Below are positions 44,675 through 53,670 of a stretch of DNA of 64,000 bases, piece after piece. The first letter of the stretch is position 1. Each line of letters begins with the position of its first letter. The position numbers were made by a program, and so were the translations under genes. The DNA is from Stigmatella erecta (GTDB taxonomy: Bacteria; Myxococcota; Myxococcia; Myxococcales; Myxococcaceae), in the NCBI RefSeq assembly GCF_900111745.1, contig NZ_FOIJ01000006.1, forward strand, positions 248,001 through 312,000. The letters run 5' to 3'. A model generated the notes under the pieces. The model had not been told where the DNA came from. It ran no database searches and saw nothing but the letters and a program-made list of their open reading frames with translations.

Positions 44675-46924
44675 TTATTTCCCGCTCTTGCGGACGGAGA
44701 TCTCCACGACGAAATCCGGAACCTCCTCCTCGCTCCGCTCGCTCCGGGCCAGCACCTCGGGCCGGTCGTCTCCGCTCCACAGCCCCAGCAAGTCGTAGGT
44801 CAGCCACTGGGACAGGGATCGCGCCACCCGCTGCGCGCCCTCGCGGGACACCGAGGAGAGCGAGCCCTGCGCCTCCATCAGGCCGCGCACCAGCCGCGCG
44901 GGCACCATCCAGCACTCGGCCCTCAGCGCGGGCGGCACCAGGAACAGGCAATACGCCGCCTCGCTCCGCGCCAGCAGCCCGTCCACCTGCTCCCGGCCCA
45001 TCCGGAGGTTCGGCGCCCATTGCCCCTCACCCCAGGGCTCCAGCTTCCGCGCCCGCACGAGCACCGCGCGCTTCGTCCGGAGGAAGCCGTCCACCTCCAC
45101 GCTCAGCACGAACATCAGCTCCACGCCCGAGCGCCCGGGCGCCTGCGCGTTCTCAACCGGCTCCGGGCCCCGGCGGAAGCGCAGGTCCAGCGCCAAGGGA
45201 ACCGGCTGTCCCTGCGTGAGCAGCAGCCCCAGGTCCGAACGGATGCTCTCGAACTCGTGCCGCAGGTCCTCCAGCAACCGGGTGACGAGCGCGGCCTCCT
45301 CCTCCCGGCAGTGCTGCGGATAGCGTGCGGAGAAGTCCCGCTCCACCCGGCTGAACGCTCCCAGGAGCAGTTCCTCCAGGTCCCGGTCCCGCAGCCACGT
45401 CCGGCCCCCGCCGAGCGTCATCGCCCCCGAGGCGCGCAGGTGGCGCAAGGCCCCCGTCAGCGTCGCGGGCGTGTGCCCCCCGGTGGCCTGCTCCGCCCCC
45501 GCCTCCAGCCACGCGTGGATGGCCCGCACGCGGAAGCGCACCCGCGTGGAGGGATGGTCGCCGAGCCTGCGCAGCAGCCGGCGGTCCGTGGACGTCTTCA
45601 CCAGCGAGAGCGTCACCAGCTCGGCCTCGGAGGCCGCCGCGTCCGGCGCGCACCACAGGAAGAACTCCATCGCCGCCTTGCGCAGCACCGGCTTCTTCAC
45701 CGCCCGGCGCGTGACTTCCTTGCGCCACGCGGCGAGCGCATCGGCCCCCGGCCGGCGCTCCGTCTCGAAGCGGGGCCACAGGTCCGCGCACTCCTCCGCC
45801 AGCCAGCACAGCACCTCCGCCACGGGCAGGCCGCTCACGCGCTCGCGGGCCCGGTTGCGGCGCTCGAAGACATCCTCCAGCCCCTGGCGCAGCGCCAGCC
45901 GGAAGAGGCACTCCTCCACCCAGAGCAGCACGAGCGCCAGCCCGGGCTCCTCCTTCGGCTTCAGGTGCTCCCAGCACGTGTCCGCCACGCGCCGGTGCCG
46001 GCCGATGTCCGGCGCCCCCGAGAGGCCCGCCACCAGCGCCTGCAACGCGCCGCGCAGCCCCTGCACGGGCGACTCGAAGTACACCAGCAGCTCACTGAGG
46101 TTCTCCACGGCGGCCAATGGTCCTCCCTCTTCGAGGTTCCGGGCGAGCAGCAAGCTGGCGCGCGTGCACCAGCGGGCCTCGCCCTTGCCCTTCGCATAGC
46201 AGCCCAGAAAGCCCCGCAGCTCGGCCTGGCTGTCCGGCGCCGTCACCACCTGGAAGAGCTTCTCCTCCAGGATGTCGCGGCACTCGCGCCAGGGAAGCTT
46301 CGAGGCCCGCTCCCGGATGAAGCCCACGAGCTTGTACCGGCCCTCGCGCAGGTGGGGCAGCAGCATCCGCAGCTGGTCGAGCCTCCCCGTGAGCCGCTTC
46401 GCCGGGCCGAGGAAGACCTTCAGGTCCACCTCCACCTCCCCCTGGAACCGCAGCACCCGGCCATCGAACGTGCAGCCCACGCCGCCCACCAGCGACAGCA
46501 GCGCCTCCGGGTGGCGCTTGAGGTAGCGCAGCACCACCTTGGAGAGCTCCGCGGACACCTGGCGCGTGAGCGGGGTGAGCGCCTCGTCCGGGCCCTCGGC
46601 CTTCAGGCCCTGGAGAAGCTGCCCTTGCCGGACGAGCAGCCGCTGGAGGAGCTGCGCCGGCGGCTCCGAGTAGGGCCACAGCAGCTCGCCGCAGTGGCTC
46701 AGCAGGAACGCCAGCTCGCCAGCGGAGCGGGGGCCCGCCTCCAGCCGGGACCAGGTGGCCACGCGCGCTATCTCCCGCTCATCCAGGGAGGCCCGCTGCG
46801 CCCACGCTCCGAGCTGCTCCGCCCACTGGGGCCGCGCGGCCAGGACGGCCTCGCGTGGGGCGGCCACCACCTGCTCATAGAGGGCCTGGAGGGACGCAGG
46901 CCACGTGTCATTCCCGGGAAGCAT
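44675..46924 (-). CDS. Large hypothetical protein
   Basis: A 749-aa cytoplasmic, largely helical protein with no family I can name with confidence. The last 190 residues (VELMFVLSVEVDGF, KRAVLVRARKLEPW, AYCLFLVPPAL) follow a strand pattern reminiscent of PD-(D/E)xK nuclease-like domains, but the catalytic Lys position reads Arg, so this is weak. The G+C is as high as the backbone, unlike the neighbouring defence island. The ATG at 46924 is chosen over an upstream frame that reads through the 29-bp repeat. Confidence 0.7.
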   Translation of the reverse strand: MLPGNDTWPASLQALYEQVVAAPREAVLAARPQWAEQLGAWAQRASLDEREIARVATWSRLEAGPRSAGELAFLLSHCGELLWPYSEPPAQLLQRLLVRQGQLLQGLKAEGPDEALTPLTRQVSAELSKVVLRYLKRHPEALLSLVGGVGCTFDGRVLRFQGEVEVDLKVFLGPAKRLTGRLDQLRMLLPHLREGRYKLVGFIRERASKLPWRECRDILEEKLFQVVTAPDSQAELRGFLGCYAKGKGEARWCTRASLLLARNLEEGGPLAAVENLSELLVYFESPVQGLRGALQALVAGLSGAPDIGRHRRVADTCWEHLKPKEEPGLALVLLWVEECLFRLALRQGLEDVFERRNRARERVSGLPVAEVLCWLAEECADLWPRFETERRPGADALAAWRKEVTRRAVKKPVLRKAAMEFFLWCAPDAAASEAELVTLSLVKTSTDRRLLRRLGDHPSTRVRFRVRAIHAWLEAGAEQATGGHTPATLTGALRHLRASGAMTLGGGRTWLRDRDLEELLLGAFSRVERDFSARYPQHCREEEAALVTRLLEDLRHEFESIRSDLGLLLTQGQPVPLALDLRFRRGPEPVENAQAPGRSGVELMFVLSVEVDGFLRTKRAVLVRARKLEPWGEGQWAPNLRMGREQVDGLLARSEAAYCLFLVPPALRAECWMVPARLVRGLMEAQGSLSSVSREGAQRVARSLSQWLTYDLLGLWSGDDRPEVLARSERSEEEVPDFVVEISVRKSGK

Positions 46925-46973
46925 GTCTCCGTGCGCGCCCGCCCGCGCCAGCAAGGGCCTGGGCCCACCTTCC

Positions 46974-47002
46974 TTGAACCCAGCGGGCCTGTCCAGCGCC
47001 GG
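46974..47002. repeat. 29-bp direct repeat, left copy flanking the island
   Basis: Matches 53619-53647 in the same orientation with 2 mismatches (positions 5 and 11 of the repeat); the last 18 bases, gggcctgtccagcgccgg, are identical. It lies upstream of the 749-aa protein gene and about 140 bp before vsr. Likely boundary or attachment-type sequence of the defence island. Confidence 0.75.
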
Positions 47003-47144
47003 GAGGCACGACCCCTGGGACACGGGAAGACCGCATTTCCCCCACCACGGACGCGCGGCTCGGCGCTCACCTCCTGCGGGGGTTGGACAAGAGGGGTCCG
47101 ATGCTTAGAACTACTCCAAGCTGACTCCTGCCGCCCGGTCCACC

Positions 47145-47666
47145 ATGGACACGCTGACCCCCAAGGAACGCAGCGAACGGATGTCCCGGGTCCGAGGCAA
47201 GGACACGAAGCCGGAAATGCGCGTCCGCCGCCTCGTCTCCTCGATGGGCTACCGGTACCGCCTCCAGTACAAAAAGGTACCCGGACGTCCGGACCTCGCC
47301 TTCCCTGGCCGTCGCAAGGTCATCTTCGTCCACGGCTGCTTCTGGCATCGCCATCCCGACCTCTCCTGCCAACTCGCACGGCTTCCGAAGTCCCGGCTTG
47401 ACTTCTGGCTCCCTAAACTGGACGGGAACCGCGCGCGCGACCTCCGCAAGGAGCAGGAACTTCAGGAACTCGGATGGTCCGCGCTCACGATCTGGGAATG
47501 CCAGTTACGCGACGAAGAGGCACTTCGGGATGTCATCCGCGCCTTCCTCGACCCATCGGAACCAGGAATTTCCGCGCGGAACGTATCCTCCAGAAGGGGC
47601 CACACCCCTGTTTCACCCTGTGGCACACCGCAAAATTCTTGGACTTCAGGGGCGCCATCGACATGA
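47145..47666 (+). CDS. vsr: Very short patch repair endonuclease Vsr
   Basis: A 173-aa Vsr family mismatch nicking enzyme that repairs T:G mismatches arising from deaminated 5-methylcytosine. Family blocks are MSRVRGKDTKPE, PGRPDL with catalytic Asp50, and FVHGCFWHRHP with His63 and His68. The C terminus beyond about residue 140 is an extra tail. It is directly upstream of the cytosine methyltransferase, the classic pairing, and opens the five-gene island. Confidence 0.93.
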   Translation: MDTLTPKERSERMSRVRGKDTKPEMRVRRLVSSMGYRYRLQYKKVPGRPDLAFPGRRKVIFVHGCFWHRHPDLSCQLARLPKSRLDFWLPKLDGNRARDLRKEQELQELGWSALTIWECQLRDEEALRDVIRAFLDPSEPGISARNVSSRRGHTPVSPCGTPQNSWTSGAPST

Positions 47667-47675
47667 ATCCGCCCC

Positions 47676-48848
47676 ATGAACTCCGTCGAACTGTTCACTG
47701 GGGCTGGAGGGCTCGCCCTTGGGACGCACATCGCCGGTTTCCGGCATCGTGGCCTCGTTGAGTGGGACGACGATGCCTGCGAAACCCTTCGTAGAAATGT
47801 GAAAGCCAGAGCGTTGCCCGACATCCATGACTGGAAAGTCCACCAGGCCGATGTGCGGATGCTCAAGTTCGACATTTTTGGAAACAAGGGGGGGGTGGAC
47901 CTAGTAGCAGGAGGCGCGCCGTGCCAACCCTTCAGCCTTGGGGGGAAGCACCAAGCACAAGAGGACGCCCGCAACATGATCCCGGACTTTGTGCGGGCGG
48001 TGCGCGAACTCCAGCCACGCGCCTTCATCATGGAGAACGTGAAGGGACTCATGCGTGAGAGCTTCCGCAATTACTTCGAGTACATCCGCCTCCAGCTCAT
48101 CAACCCCGACCTAGTCATCAAGAAAGACGAAACCTGGCGCGAGCACCACTATCGCCTTGAGAAGCTCGAAACCAAGGGGAACAAGTCACTAAAGTACAAC
48201 GTTGTGGTCGAGTTGCTTAACGCTGCTGACTACGGCATCCCTCAAACGCGCCAGCGGGTCTTCTTCGTCGGCTTCCGAGAAGACACTGAGCTGGCGTGGC
48301 ATTTCCCCAAGCCTACCCACAGCCGGGCCGCCCTGATGCACGCCCAGTGGGTCACCAGTACCTACTGGGAAAAGCATAGAATGCCTCGGCCCAAGGAGGT
48401 GCCGGCCTATGCCGTGCGTTGGACGAAGGGAAAGGCCGAGCCTCTTCCACCTGGAATTGCCTGGAAAACGATCCGGGATGCATTCGATGGCTTGCCGGAT
48501 CCACGTGACGAACGAAAAGCGGCCTCTATCCCGAACCACCGCTTCATACCTGGAGCACGCTCCTACTACGGGCATACGGGCAGCCCGTACGACTTACCCG
48601 CCAAAACCCTGAAGGCCGGTGTGCATGGAGTCCCAGGTGGGGAGAATATGCTCGCTCTGCCTGATGGCAGCGTGCGGTACTTCACCGTACGCGAAGCGGC
48701 CCGTCTTCAAACTTTCCCGGATACCTGGCACTTCGAAGGATCCTGGGGCGAGACGATGCGCCAACTTGGCAATGCGGTACCAGTAGAACTAGCGGCGGTC
48801 GTGGCCAGGAGCGTGTTGGAGGAGCTGCGCGGTCAGGGGAGCCACTGA
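47676..48848 (+). CDS. DNA (cytosine-5) methyltransferase
   Basis: A 390-aa C5-cytosine methyltransferase. Motif I ELFTGAGGLALG, motif IV GGAPCQPFS with nucleophile Cys83, motif VI MENVKG with Glu120, motif VIII QTRQRVFFVG, motif IX REAARLQTFPD and motif X QLGNAVPVELA are all present in order. The target recognition region lies about residues 200-330; the sequence it methylates cannot be inferred. It should protect host DNA from the nuclease part of the island. Confidence 0.94.
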   Translation: MNSVELFTGAGGLALGTHIAGFRHRGLVEWDDDACETLRRNVKARALPDIHDWKVHQADVRMLKFDIFGNKGGVDLVAGGAPCQPFSLGGKHQAQEDARNMIPDFVRAVRELQPRAFIMENVKGLMRESFRNYFEYIRLQLINPDLVIKKDETWREHHYRLEKLETKGNKSLKYNVVVELLNAADYGIPQTRQRVFFVGFREDTELAWHFPKPTHSRAALMHAQWVTSTYWEKHRMPRPKEVPAYAVRWTKGKAEPLPPGIAWKTIRDAFDGLPDPRDERKAASIPNHRFIPGARSYYGHTGSPYDLPAKTLKAGVHGVPGGENMLALPDGSVRYFTVREAARLQTFPDTWHFEGSWGETMRQLGNAVPVELAAVVARSVLEELRGQGSH

Positions 48849-48905
48849 TCCTTATGATCACGGCGCATTGAGGTGATAAGCTCCAGCCCTCATTTCTTCG
48901 GGGGC

Positions 48906-51290
48906 ATGCTGTTGCCGTCACCAAATTCGCTCAACATCAAGCCGTCTCCGCGCATCCTGCGAATCCTCGGCGACATCGAGTTCGAGCCGTGGCAGTGCAT
49001 CGCGGAACTGATCGACAACTCGTTCGACGACTTCCTTGAGGTCCACAGAAGCGGCACGCATTGGCCAGACGGCTTCAAGGTGTCCGTGACGCTCCCAGAT
49101 CGAGCCGCCGCTGACGCCACGGTCCTGATCGAGGACAACGGCCGCGGGATGAGCATCGAAAAGCTGAACAACGCCGTACGCGCTGGCTGGTCTAGCAACG
49201 ACCGGTTCACCAAGCTGGGGCTCTTCGGGATGGGGTTTAACATCGCCACCGCGAGGCTTGGTGGCGTTGCCCGTGTCTTCACTACACGTGTTCAGGACAC
49301 GGAGTGGGTCGGAGTCGAGATCGATCTCGACAGGATCAAGGACGACTTCGAGGTCCCGCTCATCCGAAAGCCCAAGGCTACCTCAAGTGAGCATGGAACC
49401 ATCATCGAGATCACGCGCCTTGAACCTACTCGAGCCGGTTGGTTGTCGAAGAACGCGACGAAAATCCGAGCCACTCTAGGCGACGTCTATTCCTATCTCC
49501 TGGCGAGCATGCCCTTCGGTCTCTTTGTCGATAACGTCAAGGTACAGCCGAAGCGGCCATGTATTTGGGACGAAACCCGGGCGATCACACACGGGTCTGG
49601 ATCCACCGCCGAACAGATTCCTGCTGTTTTGAAAATCAACGAACGCCTTCCAGATGCGGAAGCGTGCCTTACCTGTGGGCGATGGCAACCCCCCCAACTC
49701 GGCAAGTGCTCGGAGTGCGGAGCAACCACGCTGGAGGCGCGCAGTAGGCGAATTCACGGATGGCTTGGGATCCAGCGACACCTTCACAAGACAGAGTTCG
49801 GAATCGACTTCCTTCGGAACGGCCGGAAGATCCTGCGTAACGACAAGAGATTGTTCTCTTGGACCGATTCGAATGATCCGCTTGCTTCGCCGGAGATTGA
49901 GTACCCCGTGGAATTGGGGCAAGGAGGAAGGATTGTTGGCGAGATTCACCTCGACTTTGTACCAGTGAATTACCAGAAGAACGCGTTCGAATGGAGTGAT
50001 CGACAGTGGATCTCTGCTGCACGGTTTCTCCGAGGAGGAGGGCCCCTCCTTCCAAGACGTGCACACCAACTCGGTTATCCCCCAAACGACTCCCCTCTGG
50101 GAAAACTTCATCGCGGTTATCGTCGGAATGACCCCGGCTATCGGTATCTCGTCCCTGGCAATGGCAGCGGTCCAATTCACGCCGACACTCTTGAGTGGCG
50201 TGACAAATTCAATAAGGGAGATCCCGACTATCAGGCGGATACCAAGTGGTGGGAAGCCGTCGTTTACCACGAGACAAAGCTCGCTCACGGGACAAACAAT
50301 AGCGCCACAACAGGTAGCGACGTACTAGGGGAACTCGGACTGGGTGCATCCCCAACACCAACAGGTGTGGCGAACACACCAAGTACACCCGATGTGGCCG
50401 CACAGCCAGCAGGCAATGATGCAAAAGGTACGGCATTAAAGGGGAAAGTCCCGAGCGTTCCCGTTCCAGAGACGGAAAAACAGCGTGCTGACCGTCTTCG
50501 CTCGTCCGGAACAGGCGTGCCCCCATTATCGAAGGACTTTGGGTTGCCCGAGCTTGGCGGGGCATTCGAAGTCATGACATTTGCCGTGCGTGAAAAACTA
50601 GTTGATTCGAATGGTGTACCCACCCCTGTGTGGGTTTGGAGGGAATCGGGTAAGCGCCACCTCGCATTCATCGATTATTCGCACCCAGTGCTTCAGGCAT
50701 TTCCCGTAGATCCTGGGGTCTTGCTCACGATCGAGATCGCCCAGCATCTACGAGTGCGGAACGACTTGAAGTTATCTGCGACTCAAATTGCTTCTCAGTT
50801 GCTCGTGCAGCGTCTCAGTGATCTTCGTGTTGAACAGCCCTACCTTGCTGGGCAGGCTCGCGAGCTGTTCGCCGATATGCGTCAGCGAATGTCCGCAGCC
50901 ATAACGGCGAACCCCGATCGGGCATGGCAATTTCTCACCATCGAGGAGCGAGACCGAACCGAGACCAATATGGTTGTCGCGGGTGCCTCGGGTACGCTGG
51001 AGGACTTGCAGAAGAGCGGCGACTTCCTGCTCCATGTTCCAGCAATGTTCATCCCTCGACTCGTGGAGGAATGGCCCGAGGCCTTCTTTGACGGGAAGGT
51101 CTTCAAGGGAGGCTACTCGATGGTAAAAACCGCAGTCGGAAGACACATTGCTGTTGGACGCGTCGTCTCCTATCTTTACGATGCTGCCGTCGTGACTGAA
51201 GACGTAAAGCTTAATTCCACTTCGCTCTCGCGGTGTGCCTTGAGCATCCAACTCTTGCTCACCGAACTGGCTCGGGGCGGCACACAGTGA
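48906..51290 (+). CDS. MORC-type GHKL ATPase
   Basis: A 794-aa protein with an N-terminal GHKL (Hsp90/MutL/MORC) ATPase: ELIDNSFDD with Glu34 and Asn38, DNGRGM (77-82) and LFGMGFNIATA (106-116). A CxxC...CxxC zinc ribbon sits at Cys254, 257, 268 and 271. The C-terminal half contains a Pro/Ala-rich linker and a second domain of unknown type. MORC/MutL-like ATPases have been described computationally in restriction-modification islands alongside methylases, helicases and Vsr. The start could be GTG 48873; ATG 48906 begins at MLLPSPNSLN, where the conserved part starts. The helicase overlaps its stop. Confidence 0.85.
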   Translation: MLLPSPNSLNIKPSPRILRILGDIEFEPWQCIAELIDNSFDDFLEVHRSGTHWPDGFKVSVTLPDRAAADATVLIEDNGRGMSIEKLNNAVRAGWSSNDRFTKLGLFGMGFNIATARLGGVARVFTTRVQDTEWVGVEIDLDRIKDDFEVPLIRKPKATSSEHGTIIEITRLEPTRAGWLSKNATKIRATLGDVYSYLLASMPFGLFVDNVKVQPKRPCIWDETRAITHGSGSTAEQIPAVLKINERLPDAEACLTCGRWQPPQLGKCSECGATTLEARSRRIHGWLGIQRHLHKTEFGIDFLRNGRKILRNDKRLFSWTDSNDPLASPEIEYPVELGQGGRIVGEIHLDFVPVNYQKNAFEWSDRQWISAARFLRGGGPLLPRRAHQLGYPPNDSPLGKLHRGYRRNDPGYRYLVPGNGSGPIHADTLEWRDKFNKGDPDYQADTKWWEAVVYHETKLAHGTNNSATTGSDVLGELGLGASPTPTGVANTPSTPDVAAQPAGNDAKGTALKGKVPSVPVPETEKQRADRLRSSGTGVPPLSKDFGLPELGGAFEVMTFAVREKLVDSNGVPTPVWVWRESGKRHLAFIDYSHPVLQAFPVDPGVLLTIEIAQHLRVRNDLKLSATQIASQLLVQRLSDLRVEQPYLAGQARELFADMRQRMSAAITANPDRAWQFLTIEERDRTETNMVVAGASGTLEDLQKSGDFLLHVPAMFIPRLVEEWPEAFFDGKVFKGGYSMVKTAVGRHIAVGRVVSYLYDAAVVTEDVKLNSTSLSRCALSIQLLLTELARGGTQ

Positions 51291-52954
51291 CCACCGCTGA
51301 GTTTTTAACCCCGGAGCGCCTGCTCGCTGGTGGTCCTCGAAGATTCAATCTGGCGGTCGAGCGCCTCCTGCTTCATCTCGGCTTTGACGACATCAGATTG
51401 ATCGACGGTGCTGGTGATAGCGGTGGCGACATCCTCGCGCACAAAGACGCGGGCTCGTTCGTCTTCCAGTGCAAATGGACCACCGGCACTCATATCGGCC
51501 GGGCTGCTGTCGACGAAGTGGAGACGGCGCGAACGAAGTACGCCGTCGACCGTGCCGTGGTCGTGACAAATGCTCTCCCAGACACCGCCGCTCAACGACG
51601 AGCGGACTCTCTCGGCGACATCGGAGCCCGAGTGGAGTTCTGGACGAATGCACACCTCCGGCGTCTCTCAGCGGCGATTCTGGATCAGTGCCCCTCTGGA
51701 ATCGTTCCTCGTCCATACCAAGCCGACGCCATCCAAGCGCTCGAAAAAGACCTGAGTGAACGTAAGCGAGCGCTCCTGATCCTGGCGACAGGTCTCGGGA
51801 AAACCCTTATCGGCGGAGAAATAGTCAGGCGGTATTTACTCAGGCACCCGCAGGACCGCGTTCTGGTCGTAGCGGCGATGAAGGACCTTGTTCAGCAACT
51901 TGAGCGGGCTTTCTGGCGCCACCTCCCCAAAAACGTCGCGACGCAGGTGCTCACCGGAGACCAGAAACCCGTGTCGTTTGATGGTGTCACGTTCGCCACG
52001 GTCGAATCCGCCGATAAGGCCGTGTTCGACGGCTATCGGCCAGCGCTCATCATGGTGGACGAAACGCACCATGTCGCGGAAGAGGGAACTTTCAAGCGAC
52101 TGCTCGATGCCTGCGAGCAGCTTCCACAGTTCGGCGTTACAGCCACGCCCTGGCGCGGTGATCACTTTGATATCTCCACGCACTTCGGCGAACCTAGCTA
52201 TAAAATGGGAATCGCCGAAGGCATGGCGAAAGGCTATCTCGCCCAAGTCGACTATCAAGTCTTCGTGGACAACATTAACTGGGAGGCGGTGCGCGAGGCG
52301 AGCAAGGAGGGATATACCCTCAAGGAATTGAATTCAAAACTGTTCTTGCCGCAGCGGGACGAGGCGATCCTTGAAATGCTTTGGGAGGCCTGGAGCAGGA
52401 CGGTTCAGCCTCGGGCCATCCTCTTCTGCAGAACGATTAAGCATGCCGAGACCATCGCTGACTTGTTAGCGCGATATTCGAACAGTTGGTCGAATGCGAC
52501 GTGCTTGCATACAGCCATGGGGAAGCGGGAGCGCGAACTCGCACTGAGCGCGTTCCGTTCTGGACGCATTCCGATTCTGACCGCCGTCGATATCCTCAAC
52601 GAAGGCGTGGACGTCCCTGACGTCAACATCATTGGGTTTCTCCGCGTCACCCACAGCAGACGCATTTTCGTCCAGCAATTGGGGCGAGGCCTTCGCATCA
52701 AGGAAGGGCTCAAGGAACGCGTTCACGTACTAGACTTTGTCACGGATATCCGGAGGCTTGCGGCGATCGTCAACTTCCGCCGGGAACTTGAGGTGGCGCG
52801 CGCCCCCATAGAGACCCTAATGCTCGACAGCGCCGCGCGCATCTCCTTCTCGGACGAGAACGTCGGAGGCATCATGGAAGCGTGGCTCAAGGATGCCGCG
52901 AACGTGGAAACTGCCATGGACGAGGCTAAGCTACAGTTCCCCGAGGTATCCTGA
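51287..52954 (+). CDS. Mrr-like nuclease fused to superfamily II helicase
   Basis: A 555-aa protein. The N terminus is a restriction-endonuclease-like domain of the Mrr type (Asp48 in SGGDIL; Gln61-x-Lys63 in FQCKW). The rest is a DEAD/DEAH-like superfamily II motor: ATGLGKT (167-173), VDETHH (258-262), TATPWRG, and QQLGRGLR (motif VI). The GTG at 51287 overlaps the MORC gene stop (GTGA). It probably translocates on DNA and cleaves foreign or wrongly modified DNA. Confidence 0.88.
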   Translation: MTTAEFLTPERLLAGGPRRFNLAVERLLLHLGFDDIRLIDGAGDSGGDILAHKDAGSFVFQCKWTTGTHIGRAAVDEVETARTKYAVDRAVVVTNALPDTAAQRRADSLGDIGARVEFWTNAHLRRLSAAILDQCPSGIVPRPYQADAIQALEKDLSERKRALLILATGLGKTLIGGEIVRRYLLRHPQDRVLVVAAMKDLVQQLERAFWRHLPKNVATQVLTGDQKPVSFDGVTFATVESADKAVFDGYRPALIMVDETHHVAEEGTFKRLLDACEQLPQFGVTATPWRGDHFDISTHFGEPSYKMGIAEGMAKGYLAQVDYQVFVDNINWEAVREASKEGYTLKELNSKLFLPQRDEAILEMLWEAWSRTVQPRAILFCRTIKHAETIADLLARYSNSWSNATCLHTAMGKRERELALSAFRSGRIPILTAVDILNEGVDVPDVNIIGFLRVTHSRRIFVQQLGRGLRIKEGLKERVHVLDFVTDIRRLAAIVNFRRELEVARAPIETLMLDSAARISFSDENVGGIMEAWLKDAANVETAMDEAKLQFPEVS

Positions 52955-52956
52955 CG

Positions 52957-53542
52957 ATGGCGAAAAAGGTCTCGAACAAAAAGCATGAAGCCGAAGTCGT
53001 CCGGCGTATCTACGCGGATGCTCAAAGCCTCGATTGGGAACATCGCTCGTCACGAGAGCACACAGCTCAGTATGCCCGATGGCTTGCCGACTCCGAAGTG
53101 GGGGGGGATACTGTCGGTGTGGATGTCGCGGGAAGAGCAACGTGTCTGGCTGAAGGACGGGCCCATGAAAGAATTCGCTCGTGCACTGGCTGGCGAGGGG
53201 CCATATGCCTATCACCTCAGTGAACATCCTCGCAGCCCGAGTACCGTCGTGGCGCGAGTGCTGGGAGATAGGTGGGCACCGATCGCAGGCTCCAGTGATG
53301 TAAAGCCGCTTCGTTGCGACGCAAGTAATGGCTCCCAGATTGTGCGCGTCATCTGGGGACCAGCAAAAGACTTCAAGCATCTCCTGTGGGCCGCTTTAGA
53401 GGCTTGGGAGGAGACCCCTAAGCGCGCTCTTCGCTTAGCTGTGTTCGACACTGTCGCGAGCCCTCTCTCCCGAAGGGAGAAAGAAAGATTCGAGAAACTC
53501 GCTGGCCGCTGCCAAGTCGATGTTGCCTTCATCCGGTTGTAG
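52957..53542 (+). pseudogene. Small island protein frameshifted at a G8 tract
   Basis: Two overlapping frames join into one plausible protein of about 194 aa: MAKKVSNKKHEAEVVRRIY... up to WLADSEVGG in the first frame, then ILSVWMSREEQRVWLKDG... to VDVAFIRL in the next. The switch falls exactly at eight consecutive G (53100-53107); seven G would restore one frame. As written, translation from 52957 gives an 88-aa product ending at 53223. It begins 3 bp after the helicase gene and is the last gene of the island. It could be phase-variable, inactivated, or a sequencing error. Function unknown. Confidence 0.7.
53100..53107. repeat. Homopolymeric G8 tract
   Basis: Eight G in a row inside the last gene of the defence island, exactly where its reading frame breaks. 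Long G runs are slippage-prone. Confidence 0.9.
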
Positions 53543-53618
53543 AAGCCGTGAGCCGTAAAACCGGGGCAGGCTCAGACTACAACCACAGCAAGAAGCTCTG
53601 AGCCAGCGTCCTCCAAGT

Positions 53619-53647
53619 TTGACCCCAGAGGGCCTGTCCAGCGCCGG
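53619..53647. repeat. 29-bp direct repeat, right copy flanking the island
   Basis: Right-hand partner of 46974-47002 (27 of 29 bases identical, same orientation), 76 bp after the last island gene and 24 bp before the end of the minus-strand EF-hand gene. Confidence 0.75.
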
Positions 53648-53670
53648 CGCACGGCCTGCCTCCGGGACGC

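Noticed and set aside
47003-47144. Integrase or tRNA at the island edge
   Set aside because: No recombinase frame and no cloverleaf could be found near either 29-bp repeat.
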